Part shown: piece after piece, positions 22,248-33,788 of the stretch
Layout: each line of letters starts with the position of its first letter
Numbering within the stretch: the first letter of the stretch is position 1
Assembly: GCA_016617785.1 (NCBI GenBank)
Contig: JADILM010000001.1
Coordinates: forward strand, 4,092,001 to 4,156,000
Length of the DNA: 64,000 nucleotides
Reading direction: 5' to 3'
Source: Sporobolomyces roseus
Lineage: Eukaryota; Basidiomycota; Microbotryomycetes; Sporidiobolales; Sporidiobolaceae
The notes under the pieces: generated by a model
What the model was told of the DNA's origin: nothing
Seen by the model: only the letters and a program-made list of their open reading frames with translations
Database searches by the model: none
Translations under genes and position numbers: made by a program

Positions 22248-23233
22248 TCATTTCCCCTTTCCCTTGCCTTTCGTACTCCCACTCGCCCCGCTAGCCGCCA
22301 TACTACTCCTCAACCTCTCTTCGACGTCCTTCTCACCCTTGCCTAATTCCGGTGGTGGTACTTTGTTCGACGAAGACGAAGGACTTCGTTTCAAAAACGA
22401 AGGTAAACTAAATGAACGTTTCTTCATTTCCTGTGCTCCTTTTTTCTCCGTCGAGCCTCTAGTAGATTTCGATGGACTCTCGAGAGGTTGAGAAGAAGGA
22501 GGTGGTTTTCCTAATCCAATCGATTCTATCTCTTTCCCTTTCCCTTTCCCAACATTGAAATAATCCTCGATTCCTTCTTCTCCCTGAGTAGACGAGTTCG
22601 AGTGTAGTAATGGTGGAAGAGGTTTCGAAGATGCATGAGAGGCAGGGTGGAACCCTCCGTAGTTTGTAGAGGAAGTTCCAGCACTCGAGATGGATGAACG
22701 ACGAGAAGTGATGGAAGGAGTTCTTTGACGAGGTTTTTGGGAGGATGATGGGGTAGAGTAGGTGGAAGTTGAAGTCGAGGGATCTCGACGGCGTGCTGCG
22801 GAGGTTAGGAGGGGAGAAGAAGATGCGGAGGGAGAGATGGGAGTTGATGGGAATGGGAATGAGGATGAGGGAGAGGCTTGGGGCTGAGGGGATGGGGTTG
22901 TAGGGTGAGGTGATCGGGGTGCTGGAGTAGAGAGTGAAGCGGTTGAGGAAGAGAGGTCGGAAGAGGGTTGAACAATGGAAGATTTCGTTACGCGAGGTGT
23001 GAAGCTACTCATTCGAATTCGAGGTCAGTATTGGCTCAGAGAATGAAGGGAGAGATTACTTACGATTTCTTTGTGGGTTTGCGTCTGATTGGAGCTGGAG
23101 TTGAAGGAGCTTGAGGAGATGTTGTAATCGGATCAAGCGGCGGTGAAGCGAGTGGAAAAGTGCGAGGAGAGGGTGAATGGATCCGCTCTAACGCGTAGAA
23201 GAGTAAGCTAGTTCCAACTAGAGGTAGCGCCAT
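22248..23233 (-). CDS. Ser-rich protein with N-terminal membrane anchor, unknown function
   Basis: Not recognised. Two exons joined in phase (AAATC|GTAAGT ... GAGTAG|CTTCACACC). The protein starts MALPLVGTSLLFYALER, a short hydrophobic N-terminus that could be a signal anchor. The rest, about 300 residues, is Ser/Pro/Thr-rich and disordered, with basic patches (RKPTKK, RRSSISS), a GKGKGKE motif and a KKRSFSLPSFLKRSP segment near the C-terminus. It ends KGKGKGK. It is divergent from the ER J-protein gene, with 124 bp between starts. A role at a membrane is only inference. Confidence 0.6.
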
Positions 23234-23357
23234 TTGAACTGAGTCGAAAAGTGATGGTCGGAGGTTCAACCTTTTGTTTCGTCGTCGTCGTCGTTTCATC
23301 TTTTGCACTCTTCCCACTTCAATACGGAGAGCTCTCTCGCTCGCCCTCGAGTAGAGT
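23234..23357. promoter_or_regulatory. 124-bp divergent promoter
   Basis: Short gap between divergent start codons of the Ser-rich anchored protein and the J-protein. It contains a CGTCGT repeat near 23280-23295. No TATA box is seen. Confidence 0.4.
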
Positions 23358-25343
23358 ATGAACTCTGAACAAGCCCTCAAGTCTCTACATATCGCACAAA
23401 AGCATCTCGACTCCTCAAATTATCCATCAGCGATCAGATTCGCCAACAAATCAATCTCACTCCACCCGACACCAGAAGCACAAGCATTACTCAAGAGAGC
23501 ACAAGATCTATCCTCGAGCTCTTCGGACGAAGCACCACAAGCGAGTACGAGCGGAGTAGATCCTTCACCTTCCAACGCAACTTCTGGAGGAGCGAAACAC
23601 AGGAAACAACAACAGGACGAGAAGGCAGCTCCGGTCAATGGCTCAGCGGGTAGTACTGCGAGTTGGACTCCAGCGCAAGCGGCAGTCGTAAAGAGGGTGA
23701 AGGCGTGTAGGGTTACGAGTTATTACGAAATATTGAGTTTGGAGAAGTCTTGTAGTGATGCAGATATAAAAAAGGCGTACAGAAAGGTATGCTCGACTCT
23801 CTTCTCACTACACGCGATCGAGAGAGCAGGGAGAAGCTGACTCTTTTGTTCAAAACCTCGCATCCGCCTCTTCGTTTGTTCCCTCGAACAGCTCGCACTA
23901 GGTCAGTTCCCCTTGATTCGGACTGGACATAAACAAACCTGATACTCATTCTCGTTTCGTCTCGACAGGTCTGCATCCTGACAAGAATCTCGCACCCGGA
24001 GCAGAAGAAGCGTTCAAAAGTGAGAATATATTCCGCTCTCTGTCTCTGCTGCTCACTCGCGACCATGAGACTGATCTCCGCATTTCCTTGACTCCGTCTA
24101 CAGTGGTCTCGAAAGCGTTCCAAGTTCTATCAGACGGCAACAAACGAGCGATTTTCGATCAAACAGGGTCAGATCCAGATTCAAGAGGAGGAGGGGGAGG
24201 TGGAGGAGGAGGGATGGGGAACTTTGCTCGACGAGGTGGAGGAGGTATGGGGCAAGGGTTCGGAGGGGGAGGGTTTGGTCAAGCAGAAGAATTATCACCT
24301 GAAGATCTGTTCAGATTCTTCTTCAATCAAGGAGGGGGTGGGTTCGGAGGAGGAGGAGGACCGATGGGAGGTGGATTCGGGGGACCGTTTGGTGGAGGAG
24401 GAGGGTTTCAGTTTTACGGTCCAGGTGGAATTCGGATGCAGACGGGAGGTGGAGGTCAACCGAGAAGACCTGGTCAACCTCAAGCGCAACAGAACACTGC
24501 TTCGACTTTACTGCAGGTCGCACCGTTGTTACTGTTCTTCTTCATCAGCTTCCTTACACAACTGCCGAATCTGTTTGGGAAAGGTTCGGTACCAGATCCT
24601 GAATTTAGTTTTGAACAAACTACTCGATTCCCTGTACGTTCGAGCTCTCTCTGTCTCGCAGTACCTGTTCGCCACTGATAGTTCGACATCGCTCTCTAGC
24701 TACAACAAGAAACCCACTCTCTTCACGTCCCCTATTACGTCAACCCTACCCAATTCGCCTCTCACCCACTCTACGCTTCCTACCTCCGAGCGAACCCATC
24801 CCTAGGGTTCGCTTCCCCGAACCCATCCGACTCGAAACTGTACGCTCGAGACCTTGTCGAGTTCCTGATCCAACAAGAGAAGGAACTGCAGAAGGACAAA
24901 GAAGCGAACAAGAAACGAGGGAAAACGGAAATGACTTCGGAATATAGAAGTTTCGAGAAGAGCGTAGAGAGTAGTTGGATCAATCGGTTACAGAGTTATT
25001 GTAGACATGAGGTAAGCTTGCACTCCCTTCAGTTCTATTCGTTCCTGGTCCGAGACTGACTCAATTTTCTCGTCTTGCTCCTTTCCCACCTCATCGGTCC
25101 TCTCGCTTTCACCTTCTCTACTACGCCGACATAGATCAACACACGACAAGATAAACTAGAAAGAGCTAGAGGGTTCTTAGGTATCGGAGCTGATTACGCA
25201 AAGATTCGAGAATTGACTGCTCAGAAGGTATGCTCTCCCTCTCTCTCTTTCCCTATATCATTCGATCGCTGACTCCTTCTCGTATCGCTTAGCTGCCGAG
25301 TTGTGAAGCCTTGAGCGAGTACGGTTACAACGTAAGGTACTGA
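23358..25343 (+). CDS. ER-membrane J-protein of the DNAJB12/DNAJB14 type
   Basis: Hsp40 co-chaperone that presents its J domain to the cytosol from the ER membrane and helps degrade misfolded membrane proteins. The N-terminus (ALKSLHIAQKHLDSSNYPSA) resembles the MIT/TPR-like start of DNAJB12. The J domain runs from SYYEILSLEKSCSDADIKKAYRK through GLHPDKN, with the HPD motif split by an intron. Next comes a very long Gly/Phe region (GGGGGGGGMGNFARRGGGG). A single membrane helix, LLLFFFISFLTQLPNLFG, is followed by the DUF1977-like C-terminal domain (HVPYYVNP; SWINRLQSYCRHE; LGIGADYAKIREL). It ends EYGYNVRY. Seven or so exons. Order and length (about 480 residues) fit the family. Confidence 0.9.
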
Positions 25344-25875
25344 TGGAATATCGGAATCGAGGTAATCCATTCGTTCCAACCGTTCCACTACCTGTCTGTC
25401 GTTCTTGATATCGCATTCGCAACTATATTCGTATTGCTTGAACGATTTCCTCTTGCGAAACCTCGCGAAGAGAGTGCGGAAGGGAGAGGAAGAGACAAAA
25501 AACGAAGCAAAGGGAGGTTGACTAGACGAGCGAACTCGGCGAGGGCAGTCTGGAGAGTGAAGTACTCTCCGGATTATGCCTGAGACTGCTACGAAGCGGT
25601 ACACAAGCGAGTACAGCGAAGGATAACAGAGCAGACTTCGAAGAATTCGAGGAAAACAGCGAACAAGTCAATAACCTACGCAACAGAGTGGCTGAAATTC
25701 GAGCGAGATAGTCCCGAGCTATCAGCGAGTAGATAGAGCTTGTCAGGATGCGGGTTTAGAGAGGTATTGAAGGGGGGCAATTTTGTGAGAGAAAGGAAGA
25801 CGTTGACCAAAATCGGGTTCAATCTCCCTCTCCTCACCCGACCTCCTCTAGGACCGCATACTCTTCCATTCTAAT
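25344..25875. other. Intergenic region upstream of ATP synthase gamma
   Basis: About 530 bp between tandem genes, with no credible ORF. The last 60 bp before the ATG is C/T-rich. Promoter elements cannot be named. Confidence 0.4.
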
Positions 25876-27288
25876 ATGTCGGCATTGTTCAACTCTTCCC
25901 GAGCTGCAGTCCGAGTCGCCTCGGCTGCTCCCTCCGCTGTCAGGTCCTTCAGTTCTACTCAGGCTCCTCAAGCCACTCTTCGTGAACTCGAGTCCCGAAT
26001 CAAGTCGGTTGGTAACATTGGTGAGTACTCTCTGTTCCCTCTGAGACCTGCTTGAACCCCTCGGGAGGTATGGAGGAAAGTGATGAATTACTCGGGAAAA
26101 TGCCCACAATCTCAACCTCTTACAACCCTCGCTGACCCTGTTTGAACCTTGCTATGATGTACAGGAAAGATCACCAAGTCCATGAAGGTAAATTTCGACT
26201 CTCTGAGGTAGAAGGTTGCAACTTCCAGACTAACTCTCACTTTCGCTCTCTCTCGATTACAGATGGTTGCCGCTTCCCGTCTTGCTCGCGCTCAACGATC
26301 CATGGAGAGCGCAAAGGTTTACGGAAACGCCAACCAAACCGTCTTCGATCAATCAGAGGCTTCCAAATCAGAGGCAAAGGTCGAGAAGATCCTGTACATT
26401 GTCGCTTCGTCCGACCGTGGTCTCTGTGGTGGTATCCACTCTTCCGTCGCAAAGGCCGCCAAGAAGGATATCGAACGTGGTGAGGGTCAAGGAAAGGAGA
26501 TCCGAGTCGTCGCTCTCGGAGAGAAGCCCAAGCAACAGATGGCTCGAGGTGCTGGTGTAAAGGACCTCGACCTCTCCTTCTCGCAAATCGGAAAGTCGGT
26601 ACCTACTTTCGGTGATGCCCTCGCCATCGCCGACAAGATTGAAGGCACCAAGTTCGACTTTGACAAGGTGAGTTTTTTTGCTCCTTTACTCTCAATCACT
26701 CGCTGAAACAAAGCGCTCTCTACTCCTACTCAGGTCAAGATCATCTACAACAAGTTCGTCACCGTCATCTCCTACGAAGCTTCCACCCTCGAAATCTACT
26801 CGACCAAGGCTCTCCAAGGTTCCCCTGCTTACGCCGCCTACGAAGTCGATGGAGAGGAACTTTCCGGTGACCTCGCTTCCTTCGCCATGGCCAACGCTAT
26901 CTACGCTGGTCTCGTAGAGGGATACGCCGCCGAGATCTCTGCCCGTCGTAACGCTATGGACAACGCCTCGAAGAACGCTGAGGACATGATCGGGTGCGTT
27001 TTCCCACACTCTCCGCTTTCGTCGACTCCTTTGCTCACCTTGACCTTTTCCCTCGATCAGATCGCTCCAAATGAAGTTCAACCGAATGCGTCAAGCCGCC
27101 ATTACCAACGAGCGTACGTTTTCATCTCGTACTTCCTCTCTTGCCATTTTCTGTGCTCACTTTTCGTCTTCTCTCCTCTCACATAGTCGTCGACATTATC
27201 ACTGGTGCTTCAGGTACGCCTCCACTTCTTCCCTCTCTAATAGTGCTGTCGCTGGAACTGACGCTTCGCTCTTCTCACAGCCCTCTAA
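25876..27288 (+). CDS. ATP3: Mitochondrial ATP synthase gamma subunit
   Basis: Central rotor shaft of F1Fo-ATP synthase. The product starts MSALFNSSRAAVRVASAAP, a basic, Ser/Ala-rich mitochondrial presequence with a likely cleavage before FSSTQAP. The mature part begins TLRELESRIKSVGNIGKITKSMKMVAASRLARAQ, the diagnostic N-terminal helix (split by introns). It continues with SSDRGLCGGIHSSVAK and VKIIYNKFVTVISYE, and ends in the diagnostic C-terminal helix: EISARRNAMDNASKNAEDMI, NRMRQAAITNE and LVDIITGASAL. The last coding exon holds only CCCTCTAA. About 300 residues, normal for the family. Introns fall inside both rotor helices. Confidence 0.97.
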
Positions 27289-27770
27289 GCGATTCCCCCC
27301 AAAATTCTTCCCTTCCCTTTCCTTTCTTTTCGTTTCTTCCTTCTCCCCTTTTTGCGGTACGAGGTGCCGTGTTAGCAGTTATATGATGGAGAGCAGGAGA
27401 GTTGAAAAAGCTGGCGCAAGGCGCGGTTAGTATAGATATTTGAGAAATGAGTGGGAGTGTCATGATAAAACGTAGTTTCCTTCGATGGTCGTCCTTCCGA
27501 GAGGAGTGCGAGGGAAGTGTCTATTTCAGTTCACCGTCTAATTCGTTGATGCACCTGTTCGAATCACTCGCAGCTCAGGACCTCTTCTCCAGGGTTTGGC
27601 CTATTCCCGCTCGCGATCGTGAACAGCTACCTGCCGTCATCGTCGGCTGTTGGCGTTCGTCCGTGGAGCGTCTCCAAGATCTCGGGTTTAGATGACGGGA
27701 TTAGGAAATTTCCAAGCGGTTGCAATTCTGCCCTTTCTCTCTTTCCTCCCATTCTCTCCAAAGGTAGCTC
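27289..27770. other. Intergenic region before the tandem paralogues
   Basis: About 480 bp, mostly the ATP3 3' flank and the upstream region of the next gene. No supported feature. Confidence 0.4.
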
Positions 27771-29137
27771 ATGTCCTACGCAGATCACCGCGTTTTGCCG
27801 GCGATGGACGAGCATCAACCTGCCCCCTGGAGTCACGTCGAGGAGGTTTTCGAAGTCCTGAGAGGTCTTACGGATCCCGCACCCTCGAGCAAAGCCTTGG
27901 AGGATTGGATCGCTACGTTCACTTCACTTTTCGAATTGAGATGGAACGACATTGATCCTGCTGCTCGACAAAGCATCCTCGGCAAACTTGGAGCTCTCCC
28001 TGCAGAAATCGCACGAAATCGCAAGAGGAACCCGCGCCCGAAACCCAAACCCACAAAGGAGGGTGACTACGTATACCAGGCGCCAGTCATTCTTGAGTCA
28101 GATCTTGTGAGCAGCTGATTTCTTTGCTCTCGCCGAGACTGCAACTGACTTATCGCTGATCGTAGCCCTCAATCGACGAATTCGACGCGATCATCAGAGA
28201 TACGAGGCCAGCCGTACGATCACACGGTTGGATTGATCATTCAGTGTGTCCGACCTATCTCTTCTCGTATGCTGGCCTGACGAGCAAGTCTCACGCCTCG
28301 AGCTCAGACCAACGTAGCTTCTGCTTTTCGCCCCGTGGCCCGCGCTTCAATTAAAATCTCTCGAGACGACCTCGACCGGAAGCTCAAAGAGATTGTGAAG
28401 CTCTTTCCACCGCAGCCGAGGAAGTACGATTTCCGAAAGGGCGCGCAGAACTGGGTCGACGAGTTCGAGAACATTGATACCTATCAGCGCTGGGAGAGTC
28501 TCTCAAGTGAGCAGCAAGAAGAGGTGATGGACAAGTTGAAGAACGTGTCGACAACGATCAGGGACAAGCGGATGAAGAAAACCTCCCTGAAAGCCGAAAG
28601 TATTCTTGTTAGTACGGCATTCTCTATATTGTCTGGCGCCACTTGGTCTGACTGACGATTACATTCGCGCCCGCGAGTAGCCGAAGATGGAAAGCTTTCC
28701 TCTTGGTACCAGGCGAACTTTTGCGCCTCTCCCTTCCTCATTTGAATCAGCTGTGGGTTGTCGGTCTATTATGTGCTGTCTCTACTGCGCGCTGACCAGT
28801 TGCTCCCCTTCCGTAGGTTCCGACTACCGGGACTTATGATTTCGCCGGAGTAAACACTCACCATTCGCGACACCAAACTCAGGCTCCTCGAGCTCAGCTA
28901 CCGCTCGATTATCCTCGCCTGCCTCGTCCTCACCGCTTCTCGCAAGGATATCATCCTCATCAAGAGTATAGTGACGCGACTCCTTCTTACTCTTACCTTC
29001 CAGACCCTTTCACTCTTCCTCGACCCCCCTCTGCCTCTGATTACCATCGTCCGGAAGCCCAAGAAATGGTTCCCTCTGGCAGTCAGAGATACTGCGGCCC
29101 CGCCCATCAACACTATATTACCCCTCGTTACGAATAG
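27771..29137 (+). CDS. Tandem paralogue A of an unrecognised family, two internal repeats
   Basis: Family not recognised. Five exons, all joined in phase 0, give about 335 residues. The start is MSYADHRVLPAMDEHQ; a second ATG 12 codons on (MDEHQ) is possible. Exon 1 holds a helical module (VEEVFEVLRGL, ALEDWIATF, RQSILGKLGALPAEI). Exon 3 holds a second copy (LDRKLKEIVKLF, AQNWVDEF, QEEVMDKLKNVSTTIRDKR). The two share the pattern W..xF, a later W, then Q/R..I/V...L..L/V...I. The C-terminal exon is disordered and rich in His, Tyr and Pro (HRFSQGYHPHQEY, GPAHQHYITPRYE). The gene that follows has the same exon plan and related sequence. No signal peptide, membrane helix or catalytic motif is visible. 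Confidence 0.7.
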
Positions 29138-29394
29138 AGCTGAACAACTTCCATACTGCTTTGTTTTCGTTTTTTCGTTTTCACCCTTTCGAGGTTTCCT
29201 TCCGCGTGCAATAGATTTTTGGCAATATACGTTCTGACTTCGATGGCCGAAGTTACCCACTTTGCTCCACTTGGCTCCGCTTGTGACTCATCGACTCCGA
29301 GGTGAAAAACGGAGCGTTCTCTAACCGTTGTCCTCATATTCTTTCCCTCTCCCTCTCTTCTTCCTCTCTCCTTCTTCCTTTCATTCCAGTAGAT

Positions 29395-30695
29395 ATGTCC
29401 CTTTCAATCTCTCAACACCACAACGGCCTATCCGCCGTTCACCTCGCACCAGAGACTATCACATGGCCCGCAGTTGAGCAAGCACTCCGAGTCATCAAAG
29501 GTTTGACCACCTCGACGGCGGCTTTGAGGAAATGGCTCTACGATTTCTCGGAAGCCTTCGAGCCAATATGGGACGAGATTGCCTCCACTGTCCGGCAGCA
29601 AATCTATGGCAATCTTCTGGCGCTACCAACGGCAATTGCGACAGGGCGCCGGATTGTCATCGATGCCGACCGCAGACGCGAAGGCGACGATTACCAGCCT
29701 CGAGAAAATACAGGTATACAGCAAGATGATCTCGTAAGTGGTGTCCTCCTTCTGGGTGGCAGAGCTAACCTCTACTTGTCTATAGCCGCCTATCGAAGAT
29801 TACAAATCCCTCGTCCGGTACAACCAAGTAGATCCATGGTTACCTCTCCGACAGCAGGTATGTAGATCTCTCCGAGACCACAACCTGAGAATCCGAGTTG
29901 ATGAGTTGGGCTACACTAGAGCGATGCTTTTTCCCCCTTCCTCCCTCAACCGAGAGCGCAAGGGTCATCACGACAGATCACCCAGGGGCAACTGCTTGCA
30001 GAGCTCGAGTTTGTCGCATCTACCTTTCCAAATAAGCACAAGGGGAAGAGGAGCTACAAAGAAGAAGCTGAGCAAGATTGGCTACCGTCGGTCCTGAAAG
30101 GTCGCATCTTCCATAAATGGGCGCAGATCTCACAAGGAGGACAGGCGAGGGTGTGGGACTACCTACAGAATATCCCATCTGACATGGAGCGCGCAAGGAA
30201 AACGAGGAAGGTTTCTATCCAGCCCCACCAATTCCTCGTCCGAACTTCTCTCGCTTTCTGCGTTCAGTGGATCATTTCTGACTGTACATGGTCTACGTAC
30301 TTAGCTATCTTCCGACAAGCTGTGGACTCTCGCTCAAGAAGAAACGTCTACGCCGCAACATGAAGCGCAATCGACTCACCTTAATCTTCCTTTCGATCAA
30401 AATCTCGTTCACGAAGTAAGTCCGTCTCGCAATGAAAACCGCCTATCAACGCTTCGCTGACGTCTGTTATCGACACGATCAGGGTCTGAATCATCTGGCT
30501 GCAGCAGCCTCGCGCCATCAACAGCTTTTCGGCCATTCGCAGTATCACTCCGCGAATTTCTTGAACGCAACGCCCGCCCAAGCTTATCCTCGACATGCTC
30601 GAGGTGGAACGTCTGACTATCCCGTCGATTCACGGTCAGTCTATGCAGGTTCTGCCTCGGGCTCGAGAACTTTCTATCAGAATCAGCACTTTTAG
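29395..30695 (+). CDS. Tandem paralogue B of the same unrecognised family
   Basis: Five exons in phase 0, with the same intron positions as the preceding gene. The first intron follows QQDDL here and ESDL in gene A, and the next exon starts PPIEDY here and PSIDEF there. Exon 1 module: VEQALRVIKGL, ALRKWLYDF, RQQIYGNLLALPTAI. Exon 3 module: LLAELEFVASTF, FHKWAQISQGG, ARVWDYLQNIPSDMERARK. The tail is again Tyr/His/Ser-rich (HQQLFGHSQYHSANF, GSRTFYQNQHF). The start MSLSISQHHNG follows TTCCAGTAG, which might be an acceptor, so an upstream non-coding exon is possible. Only about 260 bp separate it from gene A. The function is unknown; paired expression is likely but not shown. Confidence 0.7.
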
Positions 30696-31071
30696 ACATT
30701 CCCACGTTTCTCACCTGTTTGTCTTGGTATTCAGTATCTCTAGCGAGCTCTCCTCTTATGGTTCCCGGTTTCTGATATAGACATTTTAGCCTCTCTTTTC
30801 TCAGGAATCGATTTCGTGCGAACTCCTCTCGATCGCAGAGTTCCGATTATCCACTCGTTTTGAGAGCTTACAGTCGCTCAGGTAAAGCTACGGCGCTCAC
30901 AGTGAGCATCCGCTTTCAGCGAGTTCTCAATCGTCGTCTTCGCAAGAACAAAGCAAACTGGAATGGAGATAATACAACAACATGTCCGTTCATGAATGCC
31001 TACGGACTACTGATACGACGGTGACCTATAGATATGAAGAGATGCTACTTTAATGAAACTTCCGCAACTAT
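30696..31071. other. Convergent 3' intergenic region
   Basis: About 375 bp between paralogue B and the minus-strand SGNH gene. It is AT-richer than its surroundings. No feature identified. Confidence 0.4.
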
Positions 31072-33379
31072 CTACCCCAACATCTCCTCCAACTCGAGCT
31101 TGTTCCTTTCTCCCGCTTCGTCTCCGCAGATCTTGAGCTTCATCAGTAGCTCATCGACCATAGGATCGATCGCATCAGTCTTGATGTCTGTCGAGCATAA
31201 GAGTGACGCAATGAGTATGGATTGTTCTCGCAGAATCGACAAATTGAGAAAAGGTGCAACTCACAATGAACTCCATCAATCATTCTCGTGTCAATCGCTA
31301 TACTCCGCGTCATCTCCTGAGCATTGACAACACTCCAGTTGTTCTCAAGCGCAGCTTCAGTTGCCAACTCATTCCACCTCGTCAACCTCTGTTGCGTTCG
31401 ACAGTCGTGCCTCTCGATCTTTTGAGGGTACCACGATGGATTCGTAACGAAGACGAATTCAACAGGTTTCGACCGAGTTCGGGTCGAGTGAGAGCATCTC
31501 GAGATCTGCTCCGGCCAAGAAGAGAAGATCGAGGACATGTGAGAAATGTAGGATTCAGTCGTTGGGCAGCGGTAACAGGCTTGATGAGATCCGGTCGAGA
31601 TCACGACGTGAGTGAACTGCGCCATGTACTCGCAGTTGAACGAGGCCTCGAGGAATGGATCCCTGTTCGAAAAGGAGTAGGTCAACCTCGACTCGAGAAA
31701 GTACAAAACGAGATCTAATGCGTACCAGAGAAACTCCTGTAGAGGTTGGAATCAAGGCATTAGCAAGATGTAGCAGATGAGAAACTGACGAGAGCTTACA
31801 AGATCCAAGTTACCAATTTTCTCCCACTTGTTCGCAACTTTGAAGCTCGTCAAAGCCATCTCATCGCTCCCGTTCAACCTCTTGAGTATGACATCGTACA
31901 ATCCTCTCGTATGACTGTCACCGATAAACAGCACCTTGTTCTCCTCCCTCAAACAGGACTCGTGTTTCCCTCTGAACCTCAAGCCATCGTGCGACATTCG
32001 ACAGCGAGACGGGACCCAAGTGTAGTAGCCTGCTGAAGGTCGAATCGAGGTTTGCGGGAGCTGATACGGAGGATAGAGAAGAGATGGATAAGCCGAGGGA
32101 ACGTAGGAGCCGGGAATGGGTGCAGATCCTGAGCAGATCGAAAGAAGCGGAGGCGGGGAGTCGAAAGCGTAGTCTGCTGTTGGGGCCGTAAAGATTGAAG
32201 GGGCTTGTGCGAGGAGAGGGGGGACGTAAGGGGTGCATTTGTTTCCGCAGAGCGAGAGTTGGAGAGGAGTCGAGAAGAGCGGGTTGAGGAGTCTCTCGAT
32301 ATCGTGTTGGAGATTCGAGTTGTAAGTATCGTAGTTCTGTAAGCCTGTATCAATCAGCTTGTCGTCGCAATCTCAGGAAGGAGAGAGACGCACCTCGTAG
32401 AAATGGATCCCATCTAACCAAAGTGTGCCGGAATTGGCGAGAGGGAAGTGGAAATAGTATTCACAGCGTTCTGGATTGTAATGACTCGGCTCATCGACAA
32501 CGTATCGCTCCGCGCCGTCGACTCTGAGCTGAAAAGTATCCGGACCTAGATTTGCGATCCACTTTGTCGTCTCACGATCCTCGTTGAGTCGTTGAGGGGT
32601 ATTGAGATTGTGTAGGCATACTGCAGGGTTGTTTCTCGAGATTCTGATGCGGAACGAGTTGCATGTGGTCGTAGAGTAGGAAATGGCGAGAGAGAAGTCG
32701 GTAGAATTCGATTTGATGGATCCGAAGCGAGTGAAAGTAGCGGGGTTGTCGAAAGAGGCTATAGGTCGTGCTTGAAGGGGAGAAGGGCAAGTGTAGGAGG
32801 AAGAGTGGAGAATCGAATTGATCTGTTGTTGTAGCTTGCGAACCGTTTCGAGCGAAGGTCGAAGAGGCGATCGATGCTGTTCACAACCGCAAGGAGCGTT
32901 CGTCAGCTCTCTCTTATTGACGCAGATGATACGATGAGTACGTACATGTAATAATACGAACAGCAAGAACCCGACAGGAGTGAGCCAAACGAGAATCTTG
33001 ACCCAAGTTGCCCTCCTCCATTCCCTTGGATCACTCCAAACCGTTCCTTTCTTACTTCCACTCTCGCCATTCCTTATTGATCTCCCGGCTCCACGAGCGC
33101 CGAGTAAAGGAGCTGAAGCTGGAGTGTTGTAAGCAGAGTTGGCGAACGTTGATTCCGAGTTTCTTCGACTCGAGAGCTCAGAGATGGGTACAGTCGTAGC
33201 TGATGGGCGTCTGGAGTAGCCTGACTGAGATGCAGAGTCTAGTGGATAGTCTTGGAAGGAAGTCCTGGGTGAATTGAGAGCGCTAGGAGAGAGTCTGCAG
33301 CAGAGCAAAGGAGATCAGCAAGGGGAGGTCGAGGGTCGCTTGATCGGACTCACAGGCTCTTAGCTTGACCATGCGGCAT
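31072..33379 (-). CDS. Type II membrane protein with SGNH/PC-esterase-like domain
   Basis: The N-terminus (MPHGQAKSL, then a Ser-rich cytosolic stretch with RRPSATTVPISEL) precedes one membrane helix (WVKILVWLTPVGFLLFVLLH). The rest is therefore likely luminal or external. A Cys-containing beta-rich region follows (SYTCPSPLQARPIASF ... GTLWLDGIHFYE). Then comes an esterase-like domain with block I motif LFIGDSHTRG (nucleophile Ser), a TGSHQACY-type middle block, and a late DGVH that fits the DxxH acid/base pair. These are hallmarks of the PC-esterase/TBL group, which O-acetylate or deacetylate polysaccharides. A role in wall or glycan acetylation is inference. About six exons; it ends LELEEMLG. 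Confidence 0.72.
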
Positions 33380-33788
33380 GTTCTCCTGTAGCTGAACGTG
33401 GTGAGAGAGTGGAACGGAAGTCCTCTCCCTCTTCCTCTTTCCGAAATGGGTTTTTCATTCAACTTAAATAGAGGTCTCACTAATCTCGGACAAGAGAACG
33501 GAGACGACGAGGGAAACGAAACAGGCATGAGTGGAAGGCTCGAGAAGACCAGATTCCTCCACACGAAGCCGACGACGAAAAGCGAAAACTGAGAAAAAGG
33601 GGTCGTTTCTATCTTAATACAACGAGTTGCTACAGAAAGGAAGTAAGGGGAGAGAGAGTAGAACACTGCGACGAAAGGAGAGAGAAAGTTGTGAAAGAGT
33701 GACAGCGAAAAAGGAAGAGAGACGAAAACTCGACTAGCGAGTGAAATGTACAGTGAAAAGAGTGTCTATAGTTCGTCGCTGGAGGGTA
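33380..33788. promoter_or_regulatory. Promoter region of the SGNH gene
   Basis: About 410 bp upstream of the minus-strand SGNH gene, also holding the 3' end of the next minus-strand gene. The bottom strand is C/T-rich. No ORF is credible. Confidence 0.4.

Noticed and set aside
22248..23012. Start of the Ser-rich protein at 23012 (MSSFTPRV)
   Set aside because: This ATG lies in the intron; a phase-consistent splice joins the frame to an upstream exon starting MALPLVG at 23233.
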